Origin: JACCTU01 sp963848525
GTDB lineage: Bacteria; Actinomycetota; Thermoleophilia; Gaiellales; Gaiellaceae
Assembly: GCA_963848525.1 (NCBI GenBank)
Contig: CAWKDZ010000005.1
Location: forward strand, 682,001 to 746,000
Direction: 5' to 3'
Length of the DNA stretch: 64,000 nucleotides
Notes under the pieces: model-generated
Seen by the model: the letters and a program-made list of their open reading frames with translations, nothing else
What the model was told of the DNA's origin: nothing
The model's database searches: none
In this document: positions 55,242 to 62,676 of the stretch, one piece after another
How positions within the stretch are numbered: the first letter of the stretch is position 1
Layout of the letters: each line of letters starts with the position of its first letter
Program-made: the position numbers and the translations under genes

Positions 55242-55577
55242 TCACCCCTTCGGTGGCAGCGAGCGGGCGTAGCCGACGCCGCGGCGCACCCACGGCTCGA
55301 GCTGGCGCTTGGTGCGAACGCCCTCGGCGTCGACCCGTAGCCAGCCCTGCATCGGGCGGCCGCGCATCTCGAACGGCTGCGCGTGCGGCTTGGCGACCAG
55401 CGCATCTGTCTCGGCCGGGTCGACGCGCACCATCAGCCCGCCCTGCCCGCTCACGCCCACCGACATGTGGCCGCCGATCAGGAAGGCAAGGCCGCCGAAC
55501 ATCCGCATCTCCGTCAGCCCTGCTTCGCCGGCGATCAGCTCGCGGATCCGGTCGGCCAGGTCCTCGTCGTATGCCAT
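55242..55577 (-). CDS. TfoX/Sxy N-terminal domain protein
   Basis: The 111-residue protein begins MAYDEDLADRIRELIAGEAG and has the TfoX-N pattern: MRMFGGLAFLIGGHMSVGVS and GLMVRVDPAETDALV. Stand-alone TfoX-N proteins are common outside competent bacteria and have no settled role. It is 29 bases before the AraC-type gene on the same strand and may be in its operon. Confidence 0.83.
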   Translation of the reverse strand: MAYDEDLADRIRELIAGEAGLTEMRMFGGLAFLIGGHMSVGVSGQGGLMVRVDPAETDALVAKPHAQPFEMRGRPMQGWLRVDAEGVRTKRQLEPWVRRGVGYARSLPPKG

Positions 55578-55593
55578 GTACGGATGATGCCGC

Positions 55594-56535
55594 CTAGGCG
55601 GGCCGGAAGACTGCCTCCGGGAGCAGCGCGCTGACCACGTACTGGCCGGCGTCGACGATCTCGGAGATCTTCAGGTCGACGCACAGGGAGGCCAGCACGT
55701 ACGCGTCCTCCGGGCTCAGGCGCGAGCGGTCGACGATGTGGTCGATCATGGCCCGCACCGCCTCCTGCGCGGCCACGTAGAGGTCGCCGCCGATGCCCGT
55801 CGTCCCGTAGAACGGCGCAAGGTCGACGAGCGGGGTGAGCGGCGCGGGTGTGCGGTACTGCGGCGACGGCAACGCGCGGCCCTTCTCCAGCGTGAAGCGC
55901 AGGGTGGCGTACATCGGCGCCTCGAGGCCGGTCACGCACACCTCGCCGTCGCCCTGGCAGCCGTGCGCGTCGCCACACGAAAACAGCGCGCCATCGACCT
56001 GGACGGGCAGATACAGGGTCGCGCCGCCGACGAGCTGGCGCGTGTCGAGGTTGCCGCCGAACGTGCCCGGCGGCATCACCGGCTGCGCGCTCGCGCCCGC
56101 GGGGCAGACGCCCATCGTCCCGAGGAACGGCGCCAGCGGGATGGCGACGTCCTCGCGCAGGAACGCGTACCGCCCGTTGGAGATGTCGAAGACGCGCAGG
56201 TAGGCGTCGGGAAACTCGTCGGTCAGCAAGCCAAGCGCGGGGAGGATCGCGGTCCAGCCCCAGCCCTGCGTCCGGATGTCGAGGATCTCGACGGCGAGCG
56301 TGTCGCCCGGTTCGGCGCCGGCGACCGTGATCGGCCCGGCGAGCGGGTAGACGAAGTCCCAATTCAGGCCGGCAATCACGCTCGCGTCCGAGTCCGGCCC
56401 GATCTGGTTGTCGCTCACGTCCCGCGTCCACACCACGACCGTGTCGCCCGACTCGATTCCGAGGACCGGCTCATGGCCGGTATCCCACGTGTAATGCACG
56501 CGTTCGTCGTCGGGCAGGTAGTGGGTGCGGGGCAT
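55594..56535 (-). CDS. acetamidase/formamidase family protein
   Basis: From ATG 56535 (AAGGGA upstream) the 313-residue protein shows the acetamidase/formamidase family: VHYTWDTGHEPVLGIESGDT, NQIGPDSD, GNLDTRQL, LFSCGDAHGCQGDGEVCVTG and the ending ISEIVDAG. The conserved Asp and His in GDAHGCQGDGE are the likely catalytic, metal-binding residues. Members release ammonia from small amides such as formamide. It stands alone, and the frame is also open to 56637 in the previous gap. Confidence 0.9.
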   Translation of the reverse strand: MPRTHYLPDDERVHYTWDTGHEPVLGIESGDTVVVWTRDVSDNQIGPDSDASVIAGLNWDFVYPLAGPITVAGAEPGDTLAVEILDIRTQGWGWTAILPALGLLTDEFPDAYLRVFDISNGRYAFLREDVAIPLAPFLGTMGVCPAGASAQPVMPPGTFGGNLDTRQLVGGATLYLPVQVDGALFSCGDAHGCQGDGEVCVTGLEAPMYATLRFTLEKGRALPSPQYRTPAPLTPLVDLAPFYGTTGIGGDLYVAAQEAVRAMIDHIVDRSRLSPEDAYVLASLCVDLKISEIVDAGQYVVSALLPEAVFRPA

Positions 56536-56581
56536 CTCGATCCCTTCGGTGAGCTCGGCGCGGAGCGTACCTGGGCGGCGC

Positions 56582-56732
56582 TCAGACCGAGGCGAGCAGC
56601 CCGCGCCCGTATCGCTCGGACAAGCGGTTGAAGTCATCCGCCGACTCGAAGCCCGCCTCGAGCACGCGAACCTCTGTGGAGCTCCGCGACGCGCCGCGCC
56701 CGCACCGCCTCGATCAGGTCGCCGGTATCCAC
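56582..56732 (-). CDS. small hypothetical protein, one frameshift
   Basis: The frame starts at GTG 56732 with VDTGDLIEAVRARRVAELH, directly after the VOC gene stop (56735), and, after a frame change at about 56672, continues VRVLEAGFESADDFNRLSER and ends YGRGLLASV at 56582. The total is 151 bases, one more than a multiple of three (or two fewer than 153). The charged helical pattern after the shift is protein-like. It is probably the last gene of the VOC operon; no family is recognised. Confidence 0.4.
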
Positions 56733-56734
56733 GT

Positions 56735-57556
56735 TCAGCCTCCGGGTGGGGTGAACTGGCTGAGCGTGAGCTCGGCTCCCTGGGGGTCGCGGATGACGGC
56801 GTGCTTCGTCCAGTCGGTGTCGTCGGAGCTGAGCACGGTCGCGCCGAGGCGCTCCGCGAGCGCGACCGAGGCGTCGCGATCCTCGACCGCGAACGTGACG
56901 TGCCAGTGGTCGGGCTGGCCGGGCTCCGCGGGCACGAGCCAGCCGATCGCGTCCTCGAACCCGGGTGGGGCGGCGACGTCGGCCTGGCGGGAGCGGATGC
57001 CGGGGTCGACGGTGGCCTCGAGGTGGTCGCCGTAGCCGGGGCGGCGGATCATCGACCCGAACCCGAGGTCGGTGATCTCCCAGCCGAAGAGCGGGGCGTA
57101 GAACGCCTGCGCGCGCGCCGGGTCTGCGGTCCGCAGGTCGCTGAAGTTCCAGCTCCCCGGCGCGTTGACGAGCTGCGCACCTGGCCGTGCCCGAGCCTGC
57201 CAGAGCCGGAAGCGGGCGCCGGCGGGGTCGGCGCAGCTCGCCATCCGGCCGCCCGGACCGGCATCCACCGGGCCCTGCGTGACGCTGCCACCTGCGCTCG
57301 TCACCGCAGCCGCGGTCGTGTCGGCGTCGTCGACGGCCACATAGGTGTTCCAGGCGACCGGCTCGTCGCCCGCGGGGGCGATCGCGGCGACGTCCTGGCC
57401 GTCGAGCGTCGCGATCAGGTAGGAGGTCGGCGCGTCGGCCGGCATCGCGTCCACGAGCGTCCAACCGAACAGCTCGCCGTAGAAGCGCGCGGCCGCCTCC
57501 GGCTCGGGCTGCTCGGTGTCGATCCAGCACGGCACCCCGTGGGGGTAGGTGCGCAT
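56735..57556 (-). CDS. two-domain VOC (glyoxalase-fold) protein
   Basis: The 273-residue protein is two fused VOC domains. The first (1-120) opens HGVPCWIDTEQPEPEAAARF and YGELFGWTL; the second (130-273) repeats NFSDLRTADPARAQAFYAPL and FGWEI, and ends DPQGAELTLSQFTPPGG. This layout matches the CFP-30B/27-kDa-antigen-type actinobacterial proteins. It is divergent from an ArsR-type regulator across a perfect inverted repeat, so it is likely repressed by that regulator. Substrate unknown. Confidence 0.87.
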   Translation of the reverse strand: MRTYPHGVPCWIDTEQPEPEAAARFYGELFGWTLVDAMPADAPTSYLIATLDGQDVAAIAPAGDEPVAWNTYVAVDDADTTAAAVTSAGGSVTQGPVDAGPGGRMASCADPAGARFRLWQARARPGAQLVNAPGSWNFSDLRTADPARAQAFYAPLFGWEITDLGFGSMIRRPGYGDHLEATVDPGIRSRQADVAAPPGFEDAIGWLVPAEPGQPDHWHVTFAVEDRDASVALAERLGATVLSSDDTDWTKHAVIRDPQGAELTLSQFTPPGG

Positions 57557-57602
57557 CGCGTCTCCTCTCGTCGGCTTCGGTGGACGCTACAAGCTCGGTC
57601 AT

Positions 57603-57619
57603 GTAACGAGCCTCGTTAC
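57603..57619. promoter_or_regulatory. ArsR-type operator GTAACGA-GCC-TCGTTAC
   Basis: A perfect seven-base inverted repeat around three bases lies 10 bases before the ArsR-family start (57629) and 47 bases from the divergent VOC start. AT-richer than its surroundings, it is the natural site for autoregulation by the ArsR protein. Confidence 0.65.
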
Positions 57620-57628
57620 GCTTTTCGC

Positions 57629-57961
57629 GTGCGTGCCGCCGCCGCCATCTCCGACCCCGTCCGGCGCGAGATCCTCGGGACGCTGCGGGACGGGCCGCGG
57701 TCCGCCGGCGAGCTGGCCGGCGGCTTCGAGATCAGCCGGCCGGCGGTGAGCCGGCACCTGCGCGTGCTGCGGGAAGCCGGCCTGGTCAGCGACGAGGTGC
57801 TCGGGCGGCGGCGCATCTACCGGCTGCGGAGCGCGCCGCTGGCAGAGCTGCACGCCTGGCTCAGCGGCTTCCAGCAGTGCTGGGAGGCCCGGCTGGACGC
57901 ACTCGAGACCGAGGTCTACCGCACCCGTCGCGAACGGGCGATCACGAAGGAGTCCGCATGA
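57629..57961 (+). CDS. ArsR-family transcriptional regulator
   Basis: The 110-residue winged-helix protein starts at GTG 57629: AISDPVRREILGTLRDGPRS, AGELAGGFEISRPAVSRHLR and VLREAGLVSDEVLGRRRIYR. It lacks the Cys motif of metal-sensing ArsR proteins, and its pairing with an SRPBCC (AHSA1) gene is the common ArsR-AHSA1 arrangement. Its stop overlaps the SRPBCC start (ATGA). It likely represses itself and the divergent VOC operon. Confidence 0.9.
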   Translation: MRAAAAISDPVRREILGTLRDGPRSAGELAGGFEISRPAVSRHLRVLREAGLVSDEVLGRRRIYRLRSAPLAELHAWLSGFQQCWEARLDALETEVYRTRRERAITKESA

Positions 57962-58470
57962 CGCCGAGCCCTTCGGGCCGCGTGCTGCCAACCGCAAAGG
58001 GCCGCGACCTCGTCCTGGAGCGGACGTTCAGGGCACCGATCGAGGACGTGTGGGCGAGCATCACCGAGCCCGAGCGCACCGCGCGCTGGTTCGGTCCCTG
58101 GACGGGACACGGCGCGGCGGGTGAGACCGTCGAGCTGACGATGAGCTTCGAGGAGGGCGCGGGTACCTCGAAGGTGCGCATCGAGGCGTGCGAGCCTCCG
58201 CAGCGGCTGGTGGTGGAGACATACGACGCGGGCGGAACATGGCTGCTCGAGGCCGAGCTCAGCGAGGCCGACGGGGTCACGACCCTCGTGTTCACCCACC
58301 ACCTCCCGGACGACGCCGACGCGGGCAGCGTCGGCCCCGGCTGGGAGTACTACCTCGACCGCCTGGTCGCCGCGCGGGACGGCGAGCCCGCGCCGGAGTG
58401 GGACGACTACTACCCGGCGCAGAAGGCCTACTACGAGGCGCTCGTGCCCGAGCGCGCGGCCGACGAGCAG
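57958..58470 (+). CDS. SRPBCC/AHSA1 domain protein, 3' end fused to antisense of next gene
   Basis: The START/SRPBCC fold is evident: LVLERTFRAPIEDVWASITE, RTARWFGPW and, near the end, GWEYYLDRLVAARDGEPAPE and WDDYYPAQKAYYEAL. It is translationally coupled to the ArsR regulator. The family usually ends about where WDDYYPAQKAYYE is seen (about 165 residues), but there is no stop here: the frame runs on for another 450 codons through the reverse of the siderophore-transporter genes. I end it at the last family-like residues, about 58470. A deletion that removed the true stop is likely. Confidence 0.72.
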
Positions 58471-58965
58471 CGTCTGCTCCTCCCACGGCATGCCGAAGTC
58501 GATGTAGTCGCCGGACTGCCCGACCGTCGGGGCGATCTGCGACAGGCGGTCGTAGTCGCCCTGCTTGAGCCCCGCGTTGATGGCGATGATGAGGTCCGGG
58601 CGCTGGGCGGCGACCGCCTCGAAGTTGATCTGCTGGCCGCTGACGACCTCGGGCTCGGCGCCGCCGAGCGCGTCCTGCGCCCACGGGCGCTCGCGCCACT
58701 TGTAGCCCCCGAGGAAGTCGCCGACGCCCACCGGGACCACGCCGAACGCCAGCACGGCGTCCTGGTCGGTGTAGCCGACGGTGACCACGCGCTTCGGCTC
58801 CGCGGCGATCTCGGTCGAGCCGAACTTGTGCTCGACCGTGACCGGGAACGCCGACGACGAGCTCCCGCGTCGCGGCGGGCTGACGAGCTCGACTCGTCGT
58901 CGTCGCCGCACGCGGCCAGCGACAGGACGAGCGAGGAGCGCGGCGGCGCGCAGGATCAGATGCAT
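58471..58965 (-). CDS. iron-siderophore ABC transporter substrate-binding lipoprotein, N-terminal part only
   Basis: From ATG 58965 (AAGGAG upstream) the signal peptide and lipobox appear when a frame change at about 58926-58934 is repaired: ALLALVLSLAACGDDDES. The mature part has VEHKFGSTEIAAEPKRVVTV, GYTDQDAVLAFGVVPVGVGD and NFEAVAAQRPDLIIAINAGL, the FepB/FecB-type periplasmic-binding domain. The sequence stops matching after PWEEQTLLVGRALG (about 58480), where the other strand becomes the SRPBCC gene, so roughly the C-terminal half is missing. It is the ligand-binding component of the importer encoded upstream on the same strand. Confidence 0.72.
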
Positions 58966-59723
58966 CGGGTTCTCCTTGGCTGGGCGGTCGGGAGGCACAG
59001 CGGGGTGCCCGTCACGGGGTCGTCGATGACGTGGGCGTCGAGGCCGAGGACCTCGCTGGACGAACGCGGCGTCGACGATGTCGCTGGGCGGGCCGGCGGC
59101 GTGCACGCGTCCGTCCCGCAGGGCGACGAGCGTGTCCGCGTAGCGGCACGCCTGGTTGAGGTCGTGCAGGACCATCACGACCGTGCGGCCGCGCTCGGCC
59201 ACGAGACCGTCGAGCAGGTCGAGCACCTCGACCTGGTGGGCGAGGTCGAGGTGCGTCGTCGGCTCGTCGAGCAGCAGCAGCTCCGTCTGCTGGGCGAGCG
59301 CCATGGCGATCCACGCGCGCTGGCGCTGGCCGCCGGAGAGCTCGTCGACCGGGCGGTCGCGAAGCTCGCCGGTACCGGTGGCGGCGAGCGCCTCCTCGAC
59401 GGCGGCCTCGTCGTGCCGCGACCACTGGCGGAACAGCCCCTGGTGCGGGTAGCGACCGCGGGCGACGAGGTCGGCGACGGTCAGGCCCTCGGGCGCGAGC
59501 GGCGACTGCGGAAGCACGCCCGAGGCGCCGGGCGAGGTCGCGCGACGGCAGCTCGCGGATCTCACGCCCGTCGAGCACGCACGGTGCCGGCCCGCGGGGC
59601 GATGAGCCGCGCGAGCGCGCGCAGGAGCGTCGACTTGCCGCAGCCGTTGGCGCCGACGATCGCCGTGATCTGCGCGCGCTCGACGGCGAGCTCGAGCCGC
59701 GTCGAGGACGAGCGCGCGGTCAT
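58956..59723 (-). CDS. iron-siderophore ABC transporter ATP-binding protein (FecE/FepC-like), frameshifted
   Basis: The frame pieces give ITAIVGANGCGKSTLLRALA (Walker A), LDGREIRELPSRDLARRLG, VLPQSPLAPEGLTVADLVARG, the signature LSGGQRQRAWIAMALAQQTE and LLLLDEPTTHLDLAHQVE (Walker B), then VLHDLNQACRYADTLVALRD. The order is that of a siderophore importer ATPase. Frame changes near 59690, 59580, 59530 and 59060; at 59580 adding CG restores VLDG. It overlaps the permease stop (ATGA) and the lipoprotein start, so all genes are co-translated. Confidence 0.82.
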
Positions 59724-60814
59724 ACGCGCACGGACAGCCCGTGCGCCTGCAGCAGCGTCATCCGGCCGCTCCGCAGGCGGCCCGCGCGCGGCGCAGCAGC
59801 AGCCAGGAAGTACGGCGCGGCGACGATCGAGGTGATCAGCGCCGACGGGGATCTCCGTCGGAGCGAACAGCAGCCGGCCCGGCGAGGTCGCACACGACGA
59901 CGAGCGCGGCCCCGCAGCCGGCGGCGAGCGGCAGCAGGCGACTGCAGACGAGACGGGCTGCCCGAGACGGCGGGCGAGGTGCGGCGCCAAGAAGGCGACG
60001 AAGCCGACCGGCCCGGCGGCGGACACGGCGACGCCGGTCAGCACGATCGCGGCGCCGAGCAGCAGCAGGCGCGAGCGCTCGACGCCGAGGCCGAGCGCAC
60101 GGGCCAGCTCGTCGCCGAGCTCGAGCGCGTCGGCGCGGCGAGCGAGCGCTGCGCAGCACCGGCAGCAGCAGCGCGAGCGCCGTCGCCAGCGGCCAGACGT
60201 GCTCCCAGCCGCGGCCGTTGACCGAGCCGACCAGCCAGACGTAGGCCTGCGCCACTTCGAAGATCCGCCCCTCGGTGAGCACGTAGCCGATGCCCGCCTG
60301 CATCAGCGCCGCCACGCCGATCCCGACGAGGACGAAGCGATAGCCGTGCACGCCGCCGCGCCACGCGAGCCCGTACAGCAGCCCGCCGCTGACGAGCGCG
60401 CCGGCGAGCGCTGCGAGCGGGACGTTCGCAGCGCCGGTCGACGAGCCGAGCACGATGACGGCCACGGCCGCGAGCGACGCGCCTGCGGAGACGCCGATCA
60501 CGTCGGGAGCGACGAGCGCGTTGCGCGTGACCTGCTGGAAGACCGCTCCGGCTGCCCCGAGCGCCGCGCCGGCGAGCAGCGCGGTCAGCGCCCGCGGCAG
60601 CCGAAGGTCGAGCACGATGAAGTCGACGGCGGGGTCGCCGGCGCCAGCGAGCGAGGCGACGACATCGAGCGGCGGCACGGGGAACTCGCCGACCGCCACG
60701 CTGACGACGAGCGCCAGCAGCGAGAGCGCCGCGAGTGCCGCCAGCCGTGAGCAAGACGTGCAGGTCGATCCGCAGCGACGCCTGCCCGCGACGCACGACG
60801 ATCCGGCGGCTCAC
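59720..60814 (-). CDS. iron-siderophore ABC transporter permease (FecD/FepG-like), frameshifted
   Basis: From GTG 60814 the protein contains RLAALAALSLLALVVSVAVG, VDFIVLDLRLPRALTALLAG, AALGAAGAVFQQVTRNALVA, PDVIGVSAGASLAAVAVIVL and about eight to nine membrane helices, the FecCD family. The end RMTLLQAHGLSVRV is at 59720 where it overlaps the ATPase start. Frame changes occur near 60745, 60145, 59950 and 59860. With the upstream permease it forms the channel for ferric siderophores. Confidence 0.8.
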
Positions 60815-61830
60815 AGCGCCACCATCCGGCGGCGGCGCACGAGCCAGATGAAGAACGGCGCGCCGAGCAGCGCGGTGACGATCCCCACCTCGAGCTCCGC
60901 CGGCTGCGTGACGACGCGACCCATCGACGTCGCCCGCCAGCAGCAGGCTCGCTCCCAGGACGATGCTGTACGGGCACGATCCAGCGGTAGTCCGGCCCCA
61001 CGATGCCACGCGCGATATGCGGAACCGCGAGGCCGACGAACGCCACCGGCCCGGCGGCCGCGACCGCTCCGCCGGCGAGCAGCACGAAGCCGGCGCTCGC
61101 GATCGCGCGCGTACGACCGACGTGCTGGCCGAGCGCCGCGCGCGACATCGTCGCCGAGCGCGAGCGCGTTCAGCCAGCGCCCCGCGCCGAGCGCGATCGA
61201 CGAGCCCCGCCGCGATGAACGGCAGCACCGCGAGCACGACGCCGGCGTCGCGGCCGGCGATCGAGCCGACGATCCAGAAGCGGAACTCGTCAAGCGTGCG
61301 CGCGTCGAAGACGAGGATCGCGCTCGTCAGCGACATCGAGCAGCGTCGCGAGCATCGCGCCGGCGAGCGCGAGCCTGATCGGGGCCGCCCCGCGGCCGCC
61401 GAGCGCGAAGCACGAGCACCGCGGTGAGGCCGGCGCCGGCGAGCGCGACCACCGCATACGCCGTCACCGAGGAGACCTCGAGCACGGAGATCGCCAGCAC
61501 CACCGCGAACGCCGCGCCGGCGTTGATGCCGAGGATCCCAGGCTCGGCGAGCGGGTTGCGCGTGACGCCCTGCATGAGCGCGCCGGCGGCGCCGAGCGCC
61601 GCCCCCACGAGCAGCCCGAGCTCCGTGCGCGGGACACGCAGCTCGCGCACGATCGCGTGGGCGTCGCTGCCGTCATAGGCGCTGAAGGCGCTCACGACCT
61701 CGCCGAGCGGCGTGGATCGCGAGCCGATCGCGAGCGACGCCACGACGCACAGCAGCAGCACCGCAGTGCACAGGATCGAGGCCGGCGGGGCGGGGATCTC
61801 GCGGGATCGGCAGTGGCATGATGCGGTCAT
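60811..61830 (-). CDS. iron-siderophore ABC transporter permease (FecC/FepD-like), frameshifted
   Basis: The first gene of the importer operon starts near ATG 61830: ILCTAVLLLCVVASLAIGSR, RELRVPRTELGLLVGAALGA, AGALMQGVTRNPLAEPGILG, then (after a shift near 61408) FALGGRGAAPIRLALAGAML, DEFRFWIVGSIAGRDAGVVL and GPDYRWIVP, ending LVRRRRMVAL at 60811. This is the FecCD permease pattern. At 61408 adding GC (gtgcgcttcgcg) restores frame. The N-terminal 15 residues are uncertain because of another possible shift at about 61808. Its start is divergent from the FhuF-like gene with iron-box-like palindromes between. Confidence 0.8.
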
Positions 61831-61841
61831 CGCGGCGTCGA

Positions 61842-61857
61842 GTTAGGGTTCCCTAAC
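61842..61857. promoter_or_regulatory. iron-box-like palindrome GTTAGGG-TT-CCCTAAC
   Basis: A seven-base perfect inverted repeat around TT lies 12 bases upstream of the permease start on the minus strand. TTAGG...CCTAA is the core of DtxR/IdeR boxes in actinobacteria, although the usual 19-base spacing is not met, so another iron regulator is possible. It sits in the promoter of a siderophore importer. Confidence 0.6.
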
Positions 61858-61902
61858 GCGGCCGGACCCTAGCAAGGAATCCCGACTCAAGGGGACGGAA
61901 TA

Positions 61903-61916
61903 TGAGGGTGCCCTAA
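61903..61916. promoter_or_regulatory. second iron-box-like site TGAGGGTGCCCTAA
   Basis: This is a near copy of the first palindrome (12 of 14 bases equal to TTAGGGTTCCCTAA) and lies 22 bases before the GTG of the FhuF-like gene. Two similar sites, one close to each divergent gene, suggest that one regulator controls both genes. Confidence 0.55.
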
Positions 61917-61938
61917 CAAGCCGGTAGCCTCAGGCCGC

Positions 61939-62676
61939 GTGACCACCACGACGCGATGCGCTCCAGACCGCGCTCGAGCGGATCGCCGAGGCGCGCGCCG
62001 GCGGGTTCGGCCTGGCCGTCGAGCAGCGATCGGCGCCCGACTGCGAGACTGGGTGCCGGCCGACGACGCTGGCGAGCGCCGACGGGCCGCTCGACGAGAT
62101 GGTGGCGGCGGTCGCGCGCGGCGCGGGCATCGACTACCCGCCGCTCGGAGCGGAGTGGCTGCTCGAGCACCATGCGTGGCAGGGCGCGTCGCTCACCGCG
62201 GCGGCGATGATGTCCGGCTGGGTGCCCGACCTCGCGCCCGCGAACGTGCTGCGTCGAGTTCCGCGACGGCGCGATCTGGGGGATCGGCGCTGCGCGGCGG
62301 CGAGGTGCGCGAGTTGGCCGAGCGAGCTCAGCGCTGGCCCACGCCGGCCACGACGCGCTCGTCGCCCACCTCGACGCCGCTCGTCGAGGCGATCGCGGCA
62401 CGCCGGCTGCGCGCGCCGCGTGCGCTCTGGCGCGCCGCCGGCGACCGCGTCGGACAGGCGTTCCTGTGGTGTGCCGAGGCGTTCGCGGACGGCGACCTCG
62501 CCGCGCGGCTCGCGACCCGGATGATCGCGCCGCCGTCGCCGCTCCACGTGCCGCTGCGGTCGGCGCGCGGCGAGGACGGCACGCCGTTCCACCTGCGCGC
62601 GAGCTGCTGCCTCTACCACCGCGTCCCGGGCGCCGTGCTGTGCCCCGGGTGCCCGCTGCGCCGCCGTCGTCGCTAG
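61939..62676 (+). CDS. FhuF-like ferric-siderophore reductase family protein, frameshifted
   Basis: The C-terminal motif SCCLYHRVPGAVLCPGCPL has the Cys-Cys-x10-Cys-x2-Cys arrangement of the [2Fe-2S] site of FhuF, which releases iron from ferric siderophores. Earlier segments, read over several frames, are LERIAEARAGGFGLAVEQ, PLDEMVAAVARGAGIDYPPL and LLEHHAWQGASLTAAAMMSG. Frame changes near 61955, 62255, 62290 and 62335 interrupt it. The start GTG 61939 is divergent from the importer operon. The end overlaps the next gene by four bases. Confidence 0.72.
   Translation: MTTTTRCAPDRARADRRGARRRVRPGRRAAIGARLRDWVPADDAGERRRAARRDGGGGRARRGHRLPAARSGVAARAPCVAGRVAHRGGDDVRLGARPRARERAASSSATARSGGSALRGGEVRELAERAQRWPTPATTRSSPTSTPLVEAIAARRLRAPRALWRAAGDRVGQAFLWCAEAFADGDLAARLATRMIAPPSPLHVPLRSARGEDGTPFHLRASCCLYHRVPGAVLCPGCPLRRRRR

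Noticed and set aside
58471..59835. The plus-strand extension of the SRPBCC frame by about 450 codons
   Set aside because: The extension has no family similarity and is exactly antisense to the importer genes. The missing stop is better explained by a lost segment or an error at about 58470.
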